Part shown: positions 1 to 9,585 of the stretch, piece by piece
How positions within the stretch are numbered: position 1 is the first letter of the stretch
How the letters are laid out: every line of letters begins with the position of its first letter
NCBI RefSeq assembly: GCF_001949145.1
Contig: NW_019091548.1
Coordinates: 284,140-297,647, forward strand
Reading direction: 5' to 3'
Length of the DNA: 13,508 nt
From: Acanthaster planci
Lineage: Eukaryota > Echinodermata > Asteroidea > Valvatida > Acanthasteridae
Notes under the pieces: generated by a model
The model's input: the letters and a program-made list of their open reading frames with translations, nothing else
The model's database searches: none
Told to the model about the DNA's origin: nothing
Translations under genes and position numbers: made by a program

Positions 1-97
1 GTGCCATTTGTTATTAGGCAATCTCTTTTCCGGGTACCCGATGTTAACAAAAACCCGGTTACCCGGTTCTAAAAATACCCGCAAATGCACACCCCTA
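1..97. mobile_element. Terminal fragment of a probable hAT-family DNA transposon
   Basis: The stretch ends at 86-97 with TGCACACCCCTA. Read on the other strand this is TAGGGGTGTGCA, which resembles the terminal inverted repeats of many hAT elements. Inside the end are the short subterminal repeats typical of hAT termini: the palindrome CGGGTACCCG at 31-40, two adjacent copies of ACCCGGTT at 53-68, and TACCCG near 75-80. The rest of the element would lie left of the window, so neither the opposite terminus nor the 8-bp target duplication can be checked. No coding sequence is visible in this piece. The superfamily call rests on the terminal sequence and repeat style alone. Confidence 0.5.
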
Positions 98-792
98 CTA
101 AGCTACATGTACATGTAATTCCCCTTTCCCCCAGTCAATGGCTGCCACAACAATCACATCCAGGTACATGTAATAAAATGTGGCCTGGAGCTGACAGTGT
201 AAGGCAGCAAGGCCATCGACAGAGTGGGCATTACGGACATTTGATGGAGGCCCATGCTGGACTCAATGGCAGCCCACCACACACTGTGGCCACACGGGAG
301 TTTTTGTGACTGGGGCCAGTGTCGGCTTTCTTCCCTTGGGTGTCAGCTTCCAGGCATTCAAGACACTTGGCTGGGCATGGTAGCAGTGGCGTGACCTTGA
401 CCTTTTTTATCTCCAATGAAAACAAATCAGCCCAAAGTCTCATATTTTCATGAAACAACCAGCATTTGCTCCAAACCATGGAATTCTTTAACTCTTCAAG
501 ACACTGTTTATTGCGTCATGTGCAATTTGAGGTCGGAATGTCTCCAAAATCATGATATTCATCGGAGAATTTTCCTAGCTGAAAAAAATTTAGCTGTGAT
601 AAAAACAATGGAGAATGCACCCTCATTCACCAAATAAAAGAACGTACATGTAGATTTCTTTAAAGAATCCAGTTTTAATATAATCTTTATTTTTTTCAAA
701 GAAAAATTATGTTTTTATTCAATAATGTGTCAAAGATTTCAACTTTCATAAATTTACTTTGCACAGGAATATTTTAATCATTTAAAAATTAT
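98..792. other. Intergenic or intronic sequence, no gene seen
   Basis: No recognisable protein, RNA gene or transposon terminus is seen here. The short open frames have no familiar motif and overlap one another on opposite strands. The 14-mer TACATGTACATGTA occurs at 104-117, and GTACATGTA recurs near 163 and 643. The stretch from about 650 to 790 is strongly AT-rich. Confidence 0.5.
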
Positions 793-1061
793 TTAGCCTT
801 TTGATGATGCGATCTTGAGCCTTGTTTTGAAGTCCTTGTCTGTACCTCTGGATTGACTGATCTTACTGCCGAGGTAGACGAACTCACTAACATCTTCTAT
901 GGGCTCTCCGCTGATCTTGATGGGAGCCTCTTGTCTATTGTTAATTCGCAGGACCTTTGTCTTCTCTTGGCTGATCTTCAGTCCAACTCTCTCTGTGCAG
1001 TTATTCCAAGAGCATTGACTTTCTGTTGCATGTCCTGCGCCAGCACAGAGATCGCTGCCTT
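793..1061 (-). pseudogene. Non-LTR (LINE-type) reverse transcriptase fragment, dead
   Basis: On the minus strand this encodes part of the reverse transcriptase of a non-LTR retrotransposon, from shortly after the expected YADD catalytic box. Visible blocks are QDMQQKVNALG, then VGLKISQEKTKVLRIN, then EDVSEFVYLGSKIS. This matches the usual order 'VGLKIN..KTK.M.IN ... I..V..F.YLGS.IS' in endonuclease-reverse transcriptase proteins. A one-base frameshift lies in the CT-dinucleotide run near 987-994, between the first and second blocks. The frame stops at TAA (complement of 793-795), soon after a GGTDKD-like segment. The fragment is about 90 codons, against roughly 900-1000 for a full protein. 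The endonuclease, the catalytic box itself and the 3' tail are absent. The exact LINE clade cannot be decided from this piece. Confidence 0.85.
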
Positions 1062-2474
1062 AACAGAATTAAAAGTGTTAATTTATGTGCTTTGAGTGCA
1101 CAAAGCTACTCAACAGGAAGTGTTAACACTGCATAAGCGACGGTGCACTCACCTGCACTGGTACCCAGCGGCTGTTGCTTGTCTTCCTTCAATTGGGCAT
1201 AAATAATGGGGAGCCCTGTGATTGGTCAGTGTAACCCCCAGCGCGCTGCAGCCAAACTGCCATTTCAACCAGCGCAGTTAAGAATTACACACACTCATAC
1301 AGAAAGTGGCTGCAGCCAATTTCCATGTCTTCTGTATCAGTCGCAGCCGGAGTCAGTCATTTGGTTGCGGCTTGTCTTCATAAAGTGTACACATGTGAAC
1401 CGCATGACTCTCAGACACTGATTAGGAAATATTTGCACCTTTATTTGGAAAACAGCACGGTTTGGGCCCTCTTCTTTCTTGGTACTCAAAAACAAAGGTA
1501 AGCTATTTCACATAAAACTCTTGGGAGAAATGAAGCAGCATTTCTATGGGTACACAACTAGAATGGAATCCCTGTTTGTGCCGTGTTAAACGTCATGCAT
1601 AGCCCATGGCGAAAAAGGCTCACTTTCTGTGGGGATCGTAGGAGCGGAGTGGGCGTTGGGGGTACATGTATATACAGCGGTGTGTAAATCATTCATTCCT
1701 GTCTGCCTTGTCAGCATGGGCAGTGCTTTTGTTTTGGATATCATACTGCTTAACTGTTCAGTGCAATTTTGATTCTTGTGCAAATTTAGTGTACAGTACA
1801 GTTCAGAATTTTAGCCGACATGCAAACACGCTTAGCGTTTCAGCGTATATCGAGTCAAACAGACACGAAAGGAGTTCACCACAGTTAAATCTGATCTGTC
1901 AAGTATAAACATGCACACGCTACATGGAAACCCCAGAACAGCCAGGCCTTTGTTGACCGAAGCAGTCATTTTCCTAGTTTCCCACAAGGAAAAGTATTCA
2001 GTTTGACTGCAGCTCAGGTTATTTTCAAATTCCATGGAAATGTTGTCCGTAGTTTACCTTGTTTATAGCAAGCATCACAAAATCATTTTCGAAGAAAAAG
2101 CATTTTGTTTGTCCATTCAGGATCGATGAAAGTGCCATGCAAGCAACACTTTTGGTTTATGTCTGAATTGCTCCCAAAACTTCTGAATCAGGCACCCAAA
2201 ATATTCGAGCGTGATATCAATTTTTCAACCGAGATGATTATACATGTAACTAGCAGTTTTTATGACAAAACATTTCCTAAATTAGAGAAAACTATTTTGT
2301 AAGAAATCCACAAAATATAAGTGGGTTTGGCCTCGCTGGTCTGCTAGCCAAATTTTAGTCAAGACGGCCCCCATTCCAGCAATCTTAGCATACACACTCG
2401 AGCTCAGTGTGTTCAAAATTGCGTGAATATAAATTCGATGTGAGGTGGGGATTTTTCCCATCAGTTTTCCACCT
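1062..2474. other. Non-coding sequence, no gene recognised
   Basis: No coding region can be supported. Around 1190-1260 there is an ATAAATAA run, an inverted CCAAT box (ATTGG) and CpG-containing sequence. A donor-like AAAG/GTAAGC follows near 1498. This resembles a promoter plus non-coding first exon, but nothing confirms it. Near 2392-2412 there is a short hairpin with arms ACACACT and AGTGTGT around a 7-base loop. Confidence 0.4.
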
Positions 2475-2784
2475 TTAACCCTAACAGTCCCGAATGCTAC
2501 AAAGGACTCAGTAGTAGTACTCAGCCCTGTGGTTTGTAAGAGGACATGACATTATTATTCTCTGAAGCCATAAAATACAATAGAGAAGACAATGTACCGG
2601 TACCATACAGTGCTGTGGTACTATGAATGCATGATTACATTGTTCTTTGTGCAAGTAACAACGGAATAAACTTAGCCAGAAATAGTAATTTGTAGTGCTA
2701 GGTCCTTCAGGCTCAAAGTGTTATGTAGTATTTTGTAGTACTGAGTACTCTAAGCCCAACAACGCCCGGTACTGTTAGGGTTAA
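2475..2784. mobile_element. piggyBac-type MITE with TTAA target duplications
   Basis: A 302-bp interval (2479-2780) is bounded by TTAA at 2475-2478 and TTAA at 2781-2784. It begins CCCTAACAGTCCCG and ends with the complement of CCCTAACAGTACCGG. The terminal inverted repeat therefore matches over 14 bases with one mismatch. TTAA target duplication with termini starting CCC is the signature of the piggyBac superfamily. Subterminal AGTACTCAG-like words also occur in inverted orientation at both ends. There is no transposase frame inside, so this is a non-autonomous, internally deleted or miniature element moved by a transposase from elsewhere. The intact TTAA sites and near-perfect ends suggest a fairly young insertion. 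Confidence 0.82.
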
Positions 2785-5004
2785 GCTGGAAAAGCTACCT
2801 AAAAAATTGCTCTGGCTGTGACAATATTAGGACCAAACTGAACGGCAAAGATCGTACCGAAATGAAAGGAAGTCGGGTCTGTGCTAGCGACGTGCATGCA
2901 CCGGCTAAACACAACGGACAAAGTAGTGCCCATGTGAACCTCATAAATATGCATGTCGTGTGACATGTAAGGGCTGTAGCTTTGCATTTGTTGACGCTGT
3001 ATCAGAATGAATATGCAATACACTTGTTTCGATTTACATGTATGATTGGTGGTTGGGATGAAAGCGCTGGGGTGGTTGTAGTTTTGTGATTGCTTGGTCA
3101 CTGTATGGTCACGGCATGGTCGACGGTTGGGCACATGTGGCATCGCAGCAAATGAAAAAGTCAAGTTAAAATTTACATTCAGTGGGTGTTTTTTTAATTT
3201 ACTGAAAATCTGATACATTAACTAAATTTCCATAAAAAATGCTTTATTGTAAAATCAGCTTGTTATAATAGTTCTGGCTGGGGACTGGATTTCTTTCGTG
3301 GTTACTGTGTATTTGTGAAAAAGTCCTCGCGCAATTGGGAATTGCTTAAAACCGATCTAGCATTAGAACCAGCAAGAAAAGTGTTGTCGTCACTCCAGTC
3401 GATCCTGTGAGTTTAAAATTCAAAGCTTACATGTACATTTAGGAAAAAGTTTTGTAGTACATGTAGCTAAACACCACAGTGGACTAGTGGCCAGTGTCAC
3501 TTAAATTGGACATTTTCCTGATATAATCTGACTGAAAAACTTTCGCGATCCAAAACCAAAAGAAAATGCTGTGATAGTGATTTATATTTCGATACTTAAA
3601 GACAGCCATCTTGCCAGCCAGGCGCTACACGTACACATACGTGGTTTCACTTATTCAGTGCATGCACTGCCATGCAGTATACATTGTTCATGTACATGTA
3701 CACGTATACACGAAGCTGGAATGACAGCCCTGCGTGTGCAGTGGTTCACTACGCGTTGTCGGTCACCTTTGCGGTCTGTGGTCACAAGCCCTGCCGAGAT
3801 AATGAGGTCCGTAAAGCGTGTATTGAACAGTGTGTTGGGTTCACTGATCGTGTTAGCGTGTCAGCTAAAATTCTGAGCTGTACTGTAGGTCCTCCTCCTG
3901 AATAGACCTATAAGAGTGCTCTTTACGGTGTACATGTACATGTATATCCTCCCTGTCGATACTGGGCCCTGACTTGGGATAGTCCGAATAACTTGGATTC
4001 TGCAAATGACCTTTTTTTAACACTTAGATGTGATAGGTACCGGTAGAGTCCAAGTACCTTCCATATACTTTTGCTTCCATTAATCATGTCAATTCATTTC
4101 ACTAAAAATAGCTCGTACCCTGAATCAAAATCCTCCAAATTCCCTACCAATTCAGTCCTCAAACTGTCTAATGCACCCGATTAAGGACACAGAAAAGGTA
4201 GGCATTACAACAGCATGCTAAATTTATCCTGATGTTACCTACATGTACTGGTACGGTACATGTACGTGTACTTTGTATGGCCACATGAAAAAAGTAGTTG
4301 GTGATCGCCCTTGCCCGCCCCTAAGAAATCCCCCTTAACGTCGACTCCATGGCACAGCAACATCGAGCCCATGGGAATGAGGTTGAGATTCACCAAACCA
4401 TTAGCAAGTGCTGAGGTTGCAGCCGTGTGCATAAATCTGTGGAAAATAGAGCAGCCAGGGAGGCGGCAACCACAGCAGGTAATTCAGATGCAGCCTCAAC
4501 CTCTGCTGCATGCTGGATCAGTACTCAGTAGCGGCTGTCATTCCCATCAGATACTGATTCCACTTCACAGAGCTACAGTAACGTAACCCTCTCTGAGAAA
4601 ACCCTCCTAATTTCGCCTGGGTGTACAACCCCTATCTCCTTTTGTGATGAATGACTTGCCAGTGTGACACCCTTTTTGTAAAGAAGATAAAATCATTTCA
4701 TTAAGGAAACTGCTCTTTATTTAATATTTTCCAATCCATCAAAGATGTCCAATATGTTGAACTGAACAAAAAACAAAAAACGTGCCCTCCCACCCCTTTT
4801 TTAAAAAAAGGGCGCTAACCAATATTTTTTTCATGTGGCTCAATAGTGGATGACAACATGATTTTATCATCACAATTAGTCTGAGTAACTTGGACCCTAC
4901 CCAGGCCCTATCTTTCTCGTTTTCCCTTTCAGGAATATTTGTTTACATGATACATTGTTAGCATTTGTAGTTCAAGTAGGCACTGTGCAAATTTTACATT
5001 CCAG
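2785..5004. other. Non-coding sequence upstream of the helicase exon
   Basis: No convincing exon or RNA gene is seen over 2.2 kb. Part or all of it should be intron of the DDX21-like gene, because a splice acceptor lies at its right edge. ACATGTAC-type words cluster at 3689-3706, 3931-3944 and 4240-4271. A CpG-containing patch spans about 3620-3880. A near-palindromic CCCTTTTTT/AAAAAAGGG pair lies at 4794-4812. Two opposing open frames around 4235-4586 have no recognisable motif. Confidence 0.4.
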
Positions 5005-5235
5005 GAAGAGAAGCCGACACCTGAAAAGACTACAGTAGCTGTGGTCAATGGACATGCCTCTCCTATCCAGGAAAAAGTGAAGGAAGAGAAAAAGAAAAAG
5101 AAAACTACCTGTAAGAAGCGAAAACTAGACGCTGGCAGTGATGAAGGTGGCAACAGCTCAGTCACTCTGAAGAAATCCAAGGATGATCATTCAGAAGAGG
5201 ATGACACATCAATCACAGTCCAAAATGCCCCTGAG
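5005..5235 (+). CDS. ddx21: Exon of DDX21-like nucleolar RNA helicase: charged N-terminal region
   Basis: This 231-bp exon encodes 77 residues in one open frame. It is bounded by an acceptor (ACATTCCAG just before 5005) and a donor (GAG followed by GTACTG at 5236), and both junctions are phase 0. The peptide is dominated by Lys, Glu and Asp: it has EKVKEEKKKKK and KKRKLD, a likely nuclear or nucleolar localisation signal, followed by the acidic block DDHSEEDDTS. Low-complexity charged N-terminal extensions like this are typical of DDX21/DDX50, which act in ribosomal RNA transcription and processing in the nucleolus. The family assignment comes from the downstream exon, to which this one joins in frame. 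Alone it could be any nucleolar protein. Upstream coding exons, including the start codon, were not found. Confidence 0.68.
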
Positions 5236-5858
5236 GTACTGTACAATGTACATGTACATGTAGCTCTAAGTTCACATTTGAAATAATGGAAGACTATTTG
5301 TACCACATGTAACTTTTACCTTAACACATTCACCACACTTCTTAATCCACTAGGAGGTTTTTAAGGGTTATAAGGATTTACAAGGAATTGCTGCTCTACA
5401 GTCACCAAAGGGGACTACTGCCCTTTAACACTGTAATCGCATTTGGATTGGACCAAAAATTGTGGAAAAAAATACCATAAGGGCTTGCTAACATCTTATT
5501 GATTTTATTCTTCCATGCATCCATATGAGGATTACTAACAATCTGGGAAAATTTCCTTGACTGTTTTAAACCTACGAAGCGACATGTCTTCTCAATATCT
5601 CAAAAGGGGATCACTTCTGACCAAACAAGGTTAAAACAAAAATACTACTGTTTCCAGTTTCCTGACTGAATGACTGACCCCACAGTTATTTTTTTTTGGC
5701 GCAACTCAAAAAGTTTATCAGCCAGTTTAGAAAAATAACAAACTAAAAAGGTGATAATAGCCAGTTCTGTTTTACTGTGGGTAATACCAAAATGCCTTTT
5801 GATAGCTTTCTCACTCATCAACTGATGTATATGTAGGTTTACCTGTCGATCTGATGTC

Positions 5859-5910
5859 CAGTGTTTTAATCAGAACATCGGCCGATGTCCGATCCGATGT
5901 TTTTACAATA
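5859..5910. mobile_element. Probable hAT-family terminus
   Basis: The sequence starts CAGTGTTTTAATCAG, a style common at hAT ends. It is followed by clustered subterminal words built on ATCGG and CCGAT (ATCGGCCGATGT, then CCGATCCGATG). The eight bases before it, CTGATGTC, would be one copy of the target duplication. I found neither the matching inverted end nor a second CTGATGTC in the window, so this is either a solo or truncated end, or the element's partner end has decayed. Confidence 0.45.
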
Positions 5911-6787
5911 ACTGAAACGTAACCTTAACAGGATGTAGGCCTACTAACAACACAAAACCAGTGTACTCCCTTAAAATGGTAGTTTACACGTTACCGGTAA
6001 TGGGATTAGTTTTTGCCATCACAGTCACCGTTGAGAGAATAAATCGTGTGAACTTTGTACCTCGATTGCCACCACACACAATACCTATGTAACTGATCAC
6101 ACAAACTCATGCGGTGCTTACTGGTACATGTACATGTAGACAACATGTAAGGTTCATGCTTCAAAACCCAGAATGATATCAAAAAGAAGCCTCTCTCTGA
6201 TATTTCGCTTTCCTGTTCCCATATGTATTTTCTTTTCTAATGTCTTTGATGTTATTTTTGGATACTTTTCAGTGGTTTGCTAAGTGCGATTTTTGCTGGT
6301 GCACTCACGGTAGATCACTTAATGTACATTTTTCAACAAATAAGCACACGTTTTTGACCCCAAAATATACATGGCTTGAGTCCTTCCAAATGAATGACAA
6401 TGTGTTTTGCCATATGTCCATTGACGAATATGAAAAACATGTTTTGGGCTTGCTTCTATGTACACTGCGGCTCTGACCGCGCCAGCATAGCGCGCACGGA
6501 GCTCCACTTTTCGGTACACTATAATAAGCACAAGAACCTCGTCTGGCCCCTTGTTTTGTGCATGCATAAAATGGACTAAAAAGTGCAGGACACAGACTCA
6601 GCACTGTACGTACAAGTGCCCTCTGTCGACGACAAGCCAATAGTCCGGTGCCGCATTTTTTCCTGATGTTAATGAATACGTCGTTATATGGATACTATGC
6701 CGCTTCTGCAGCCGGCTGCAAACGTTGAAAAAACGCTGTTGTCAACGTGCATCGTGATTATCGATCACCCACGCGTCAAAGCTCAAA

Positions 6788-7194
6788 ATGACTTCCAAAA
6801 AGAAGGATTAGTGGCCCACAGGTGGAAAGCTCCTTCAGTTTGATGAGCAATGTCATGCAAGCAAAGTCTTCAAGGCTGCAAGTGGAAACATTCAGTGCAG
6901 TGTAAACAATTAAATACTCCATTTTAGCAAGCCACAAACCATCTCTTGCACAGTTTTTGAAGAGTGACTTTCTTCATGAATCAGTGAACAAATCTCTTGT
7001 TGCCAATATGAGGAAAGTAAGAGCAGAATCCCATGGACATCTTGCAGATCAAAGAGCCACTGCACAGCACCCACTTCAACATTCCAAGACCCCAATGTCC
7101 AAAAAGAGAGCACTAGAGGTTGCAGCAAAGGTTGCCAAGAGAGCCAGATTAAATCACATGGAAAGGGTGAAAACATCCAAAAAAAAAAAAAAAA
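6788..7194 (+). pseudogene. Unidentified basic protein remnant with A16 tail; possible dead retrocopy
   Basis: An ATG in good context (CAAAATGA, 6788) opens a frame that meets TAG after seven codons. The downstream codons still look coding up to about 6911 (WPTGGKLLQFDEQCHASKV, then IQCSV). After a frame change the reading continues from about 6914 to 7194 (SLAQFLKSDFLHESVNKSL, then a Lys/Arg-rich KKRALEVAAKVAKRARL). It ends in 16 consecutive A residues at 7179-7194. The poly(A)-signal variant ATTAAA lies about 25 bases before the A run. A stop, a frameshift and a terminal A tract together fit a decayed processed copy. The family is not recognised. The first half faintly resembles CGGBP1/BED-finger proteins of hAT origin, but the second zinc-ligand cysteine is not visible. 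The A tract may instead be a coding Lys repeat. Confidence 0.33.
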
Positions 7195-8502
7195 CCATTA
7201 GACAGGCGGGAATATCAATTTTATGTCACAGGTTTATTTCACAGAATGTACTTCTCATAAAAAAAGTTCAAAAAGAATCACAAATAAGAAGCATTTTGTG
7301 TATTTTTTAATGTAAAGTACATGTGTGCCAAAAAAGCTTTATATCTTTCACTCAAATTTCACTTCACCTGGGGCCAAAAACTGCATAGTATGCACCACAG
7401 AGCATGTGAAATTCAAAATTTTCAGGGGGCCTTAAGTCAGGCCCGGACCCCACGTGGAATTGGCTTCGTGCTGCGGGCATGCAGTTTTGTATGTAAGAAT
7501 ATTTTCCTCTTTTTTTTCAAATTGAAGAGTTGCATGCCTGTTTCATGTTCCTTTCAATTTTTAGTGGGTCTACCAATGACTTTTTTGAGAAATTCTCATG
7601 AATCCAAAGCAGATCATCCCTAAAATGAAGGAAATTCCGCTGTCTGGGAAAGTAGCCATTTAGAAAATGCATCCCTCTGCAAAACTACTAAATCATGTAT
7701 GAATAATGCCACTTTCAAACCAAAATGCATCCACATTGCTCAGAATTGGAAGCCCTGATTCCGGGCCAACCGGAAATTAATTTGAGTGTGTAACTTTTAT
7801 TAATGAGCTCAACAGGTCATATTCCTGGCCTATTTGCGTGGTGCACTCATTAGTGTTTGAACAGTGCCCTCAGGTGTCAGATACATGTACATGTAATGTC
7901 CCTGCCTGACCAATGTACTGTATGTGATCAAAATGTAAACTGTTTTACACAACAGTGGCCATCTGAATGGGACTTTTTGTAGCATTTTACCTGGTTAGCC
8001 TTTTATTAAGGTCAAACTAACAAATCACAATTGACAATTGACAATTTGGGCAGTTCATTAAAAGCTATGAAAAGAAGAATAAACACACCAAGAAGCCTTT
8101 TGTCATCATTAGAATCTTCAGCCACCTTCATAAAAGTTGCTTCCCAAGTATGATATGATGTGCTGATGAGCACAGATACTTGTACAGGGCCAAAACTGTT
8201 ATCAAACAACATTGTCAATTATGTTTTATTTTATTACTTTAAACAAAATGTTTTCATACAGAGTGTTTGTTTTTGAATGACTTAAGGTAACTGAGTAATA
8301 TTATTGTCATACTTGTACTGTAATAAGAAAATGACCTACAGTATTGGATACATGCCAAGTGTGACAGGGGAGCAACATACACCCGGTAAATCACTGAGTG
8401 CCCAGTCCATTTGATTGTTCATCTGTAACTCGGACTTTCTATCCAAAACAAAGCATATTCCTTTATACTGTAACTTGTATTCTGTGTGCTTGTTCCACTC
8501 AG

Positions 8503-8575
8503 TTGTCACCAGAGGAGAAGGAGGGTGCATTTGAAAACTTCAGGATATCACCTAAGACAGTACAGCTTCTCAGAG
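8503..8575 (+). CDS. ddx21: Exon of DDX21-like nucleolar RNA helicase: pre-Q-motif segment
   Basis: This 73-bp exon encodes LSPEEKEGAFENFRISPKTV followed by QLLRG. It matches the conserved stretch EEKEGAFSNF.IS..TI.LLKG that comes just before the Q-motif in vertebrate DDX21 and DDX50 (family sequence recalled, not searched). In the family, the next residues bind ATP adenine and lead into the RecA-like helicase core. The acceptor is TTCCACTCAG and the donor is AGAG followed by GTACAT. The exon starts in phase 0 and ends after the first base of a Gly codon. The following exon, expected to hold the Q-motif and the GTGKT Walker A loop, is not found before 13508. DDX21 and DDX50 cannot be told apart from this stretch; most invertebrates carry a single gene. 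Confidence 0.8.
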
Positions 8576-9382
8576 GTACATAATACATGGAAGGTTTACG
8601 TGTGTTACCATATGTTTTTTGGTGGTGGTTCTGGTCAACTAGGAACATTGTATTACATGTAGCTCATTGAAGCAAAACAAGGAGTCCATGACACTGGTCT
8701 TATTGTCAGCGTGACATCACAATTAAACGTGATGGTGCATCTTTCCAAGGTGTTTTTTAGAGACTTGAGCCACTTGCTGACAATAGCAATGTTCCTGTTG
8801 TATTTACATGTACTGTACATTGAACCAGTCACCAATGGGAGTTGTCATACCATGATCAAAGATGGGGAATTTTTACTGGTCGTGAATTGATCACGGGATA
8901 TGCCATAAGCTTGCATGTATCCTTTAAAATTGAGTGCCTTGCTGCAAAAAATGATGAATAACACCAGTGTTCAATTTCCTTAAAATGTTTGCATAGTAAA
9001 AACTGTGATGCAGCATTTTTTTGGTATAGCAATTGCCTAATTTTGTGTAGCAGTTTTTTAACAATATAATTGCGTGAAACACTGAATGTCCATATAAAAA
9101 ACAACAATGGTCTTCAACAATGGTCTGCAAAAATTATGTCCTAAAATAATCAGAACTGACAGTGGGTTCTTAGGCTAGGACCAGAAATTTTTTTTTTCAG
9201 TGAGCTAAGTAGGCATAAAGTACCTTAAAATATAAGTATAATAAAAAACAAAAATAATATAAACAACGGCACATGATGAACACCAGTGGTTAAACACACC
9301 TGAGTGTGTTTAACTTGTTCCACGTATGGATATGCTGCTTTACACCCTGTGCAATTATTCTATGAGAGTAGTCTGAAAAATT
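8576..9382 (+). other. Start of the next DDX21 intron, no gene seen
   Basis: The sequence is AT-rich with no recognisable coding potential. TACATGTA words occur near 8653 and 8806, and the words TCAACAATGGTCT and CAACAATGGTCT are nearly tandem around 9102-9125. A perfect 11-bp hairpin lies at 9289-9314. A T-rich run followed by CAG near 9190-9201 looks like an acceptor but is not followed by a helicase reading frame. Confidence 0.45.
9289..9314. repeat. Perfect 11-bp inverted repeat (hairpin)
   Basis: The arms GTTAAACACAC (9289-9299) and GTGTGTTTAAC (9304-9314) are exact complements around a four-base CTGA loop. A further pair, GAACA (9278-9282) and TGTTC (9316-9320), could extend the stem past a bulge. 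It lies about 70 bases outside the presumed 3' edge of the DIRS element. It has no U-tract typical of a bacterial terminator, and no function is assigned. Confidence 0.7.
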
Positions 9383-9413
9383 CCTCCCCACATTATTGTG
9401 GGTTGGGTCTCCT
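9383..9413. repeat. Outer arm of an imperfect inverted repeat at the DIRS 3' end
   Basis: The complement of this 31-base segment aligns to 9610-9641 with about 27 matches and one single-base gap. The shared core is ACCC-ACCCACA-TAATGTGGGG. Each arm is itself a small hairpin; here CCACA and TGTGG flank a TTAT loop. DIRS elements carry inverted terminal repeats and an internal complementary region near the 3' end, which are thought to template a circular intermediate. This pair is a candidate for part of that machinery, but the true ends were not established. Confidence 0.6.
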
Positions 9414-9585
9414 ACATGTACATATGCAAATTTCCCATGTGCCTATTATAATTCGCTGAAAAGACTTGATTATGCATGCTGCCCCTTGACCCTCCACAAT
9501 GCACTGCGGTCTTGCCAACATGTTTGTCCTTCTTTTTGAAGTGGAGAAACTCCCAGAGCCAAAGTGGGGAAGGATGGGTGGGAGC

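Larger units (their letters stand above)
5236..8502 (+). other. Intron of the DDX21-like gene (3.27 kb)
   Basis: The intron runs from donor GTACTG at 5236 to acceptor CCACTCAG ending at 8502, joining two phase-0 exon edges. It contains three exact copies of TACATGTACATGTA (5249-5262, 6125-6138, 7882-7895), one of them 13 bases into the intron. It also carries a hAT-like terminus near 5859 and an unidentified coding remnant at 6788-7194. A GC-rich hairpin (GGGCCT/AGGCCC, 7427-7444) and a short tandem ACAATTG repeat (8027-8047) are also present. No further helicase exon is recognised inside it, although a very short exon could be missed. Confidence 0.6.

Noticed and set aside
1190-1503. TATA-like, inverted CCAAT and splice-donor-like signals suggesting a promoter and first exon
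   Set aside because: Each signal is short and common, and no coding exon follows that would support a transcript start.
2799-3218. 139-residue open frame on the minus strand
   Set aside because: It has no recognisable domain, no splice or promoter context and a His/Thr-rich, low-constraint look. A chance frame is more likely.
4235-4586. Opposing open frames that look mildly coding, with a possible donor AGCAG/GTAATT near 4476
   Set aside because: No family motif, no matching acceptor or continuing helicase frame. It could not be tied to the DDX21-like gene.
4921-4932. Alternative splice acceptor TTTCCCTTTCAG before the helicase exon
   Set aside because: Reading from it in the exon's frame meets TGA within about ten codons. 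The acceptor ending at 5004 keeps the frame open.
7427-7444. GC-rich hairpin GGGCCT/AGGCCC as a terminator or structured RNA
   Set aside because: The stem is only six base pairs, in eukaryotic intron sequence, with no T-tract or conserved partner.
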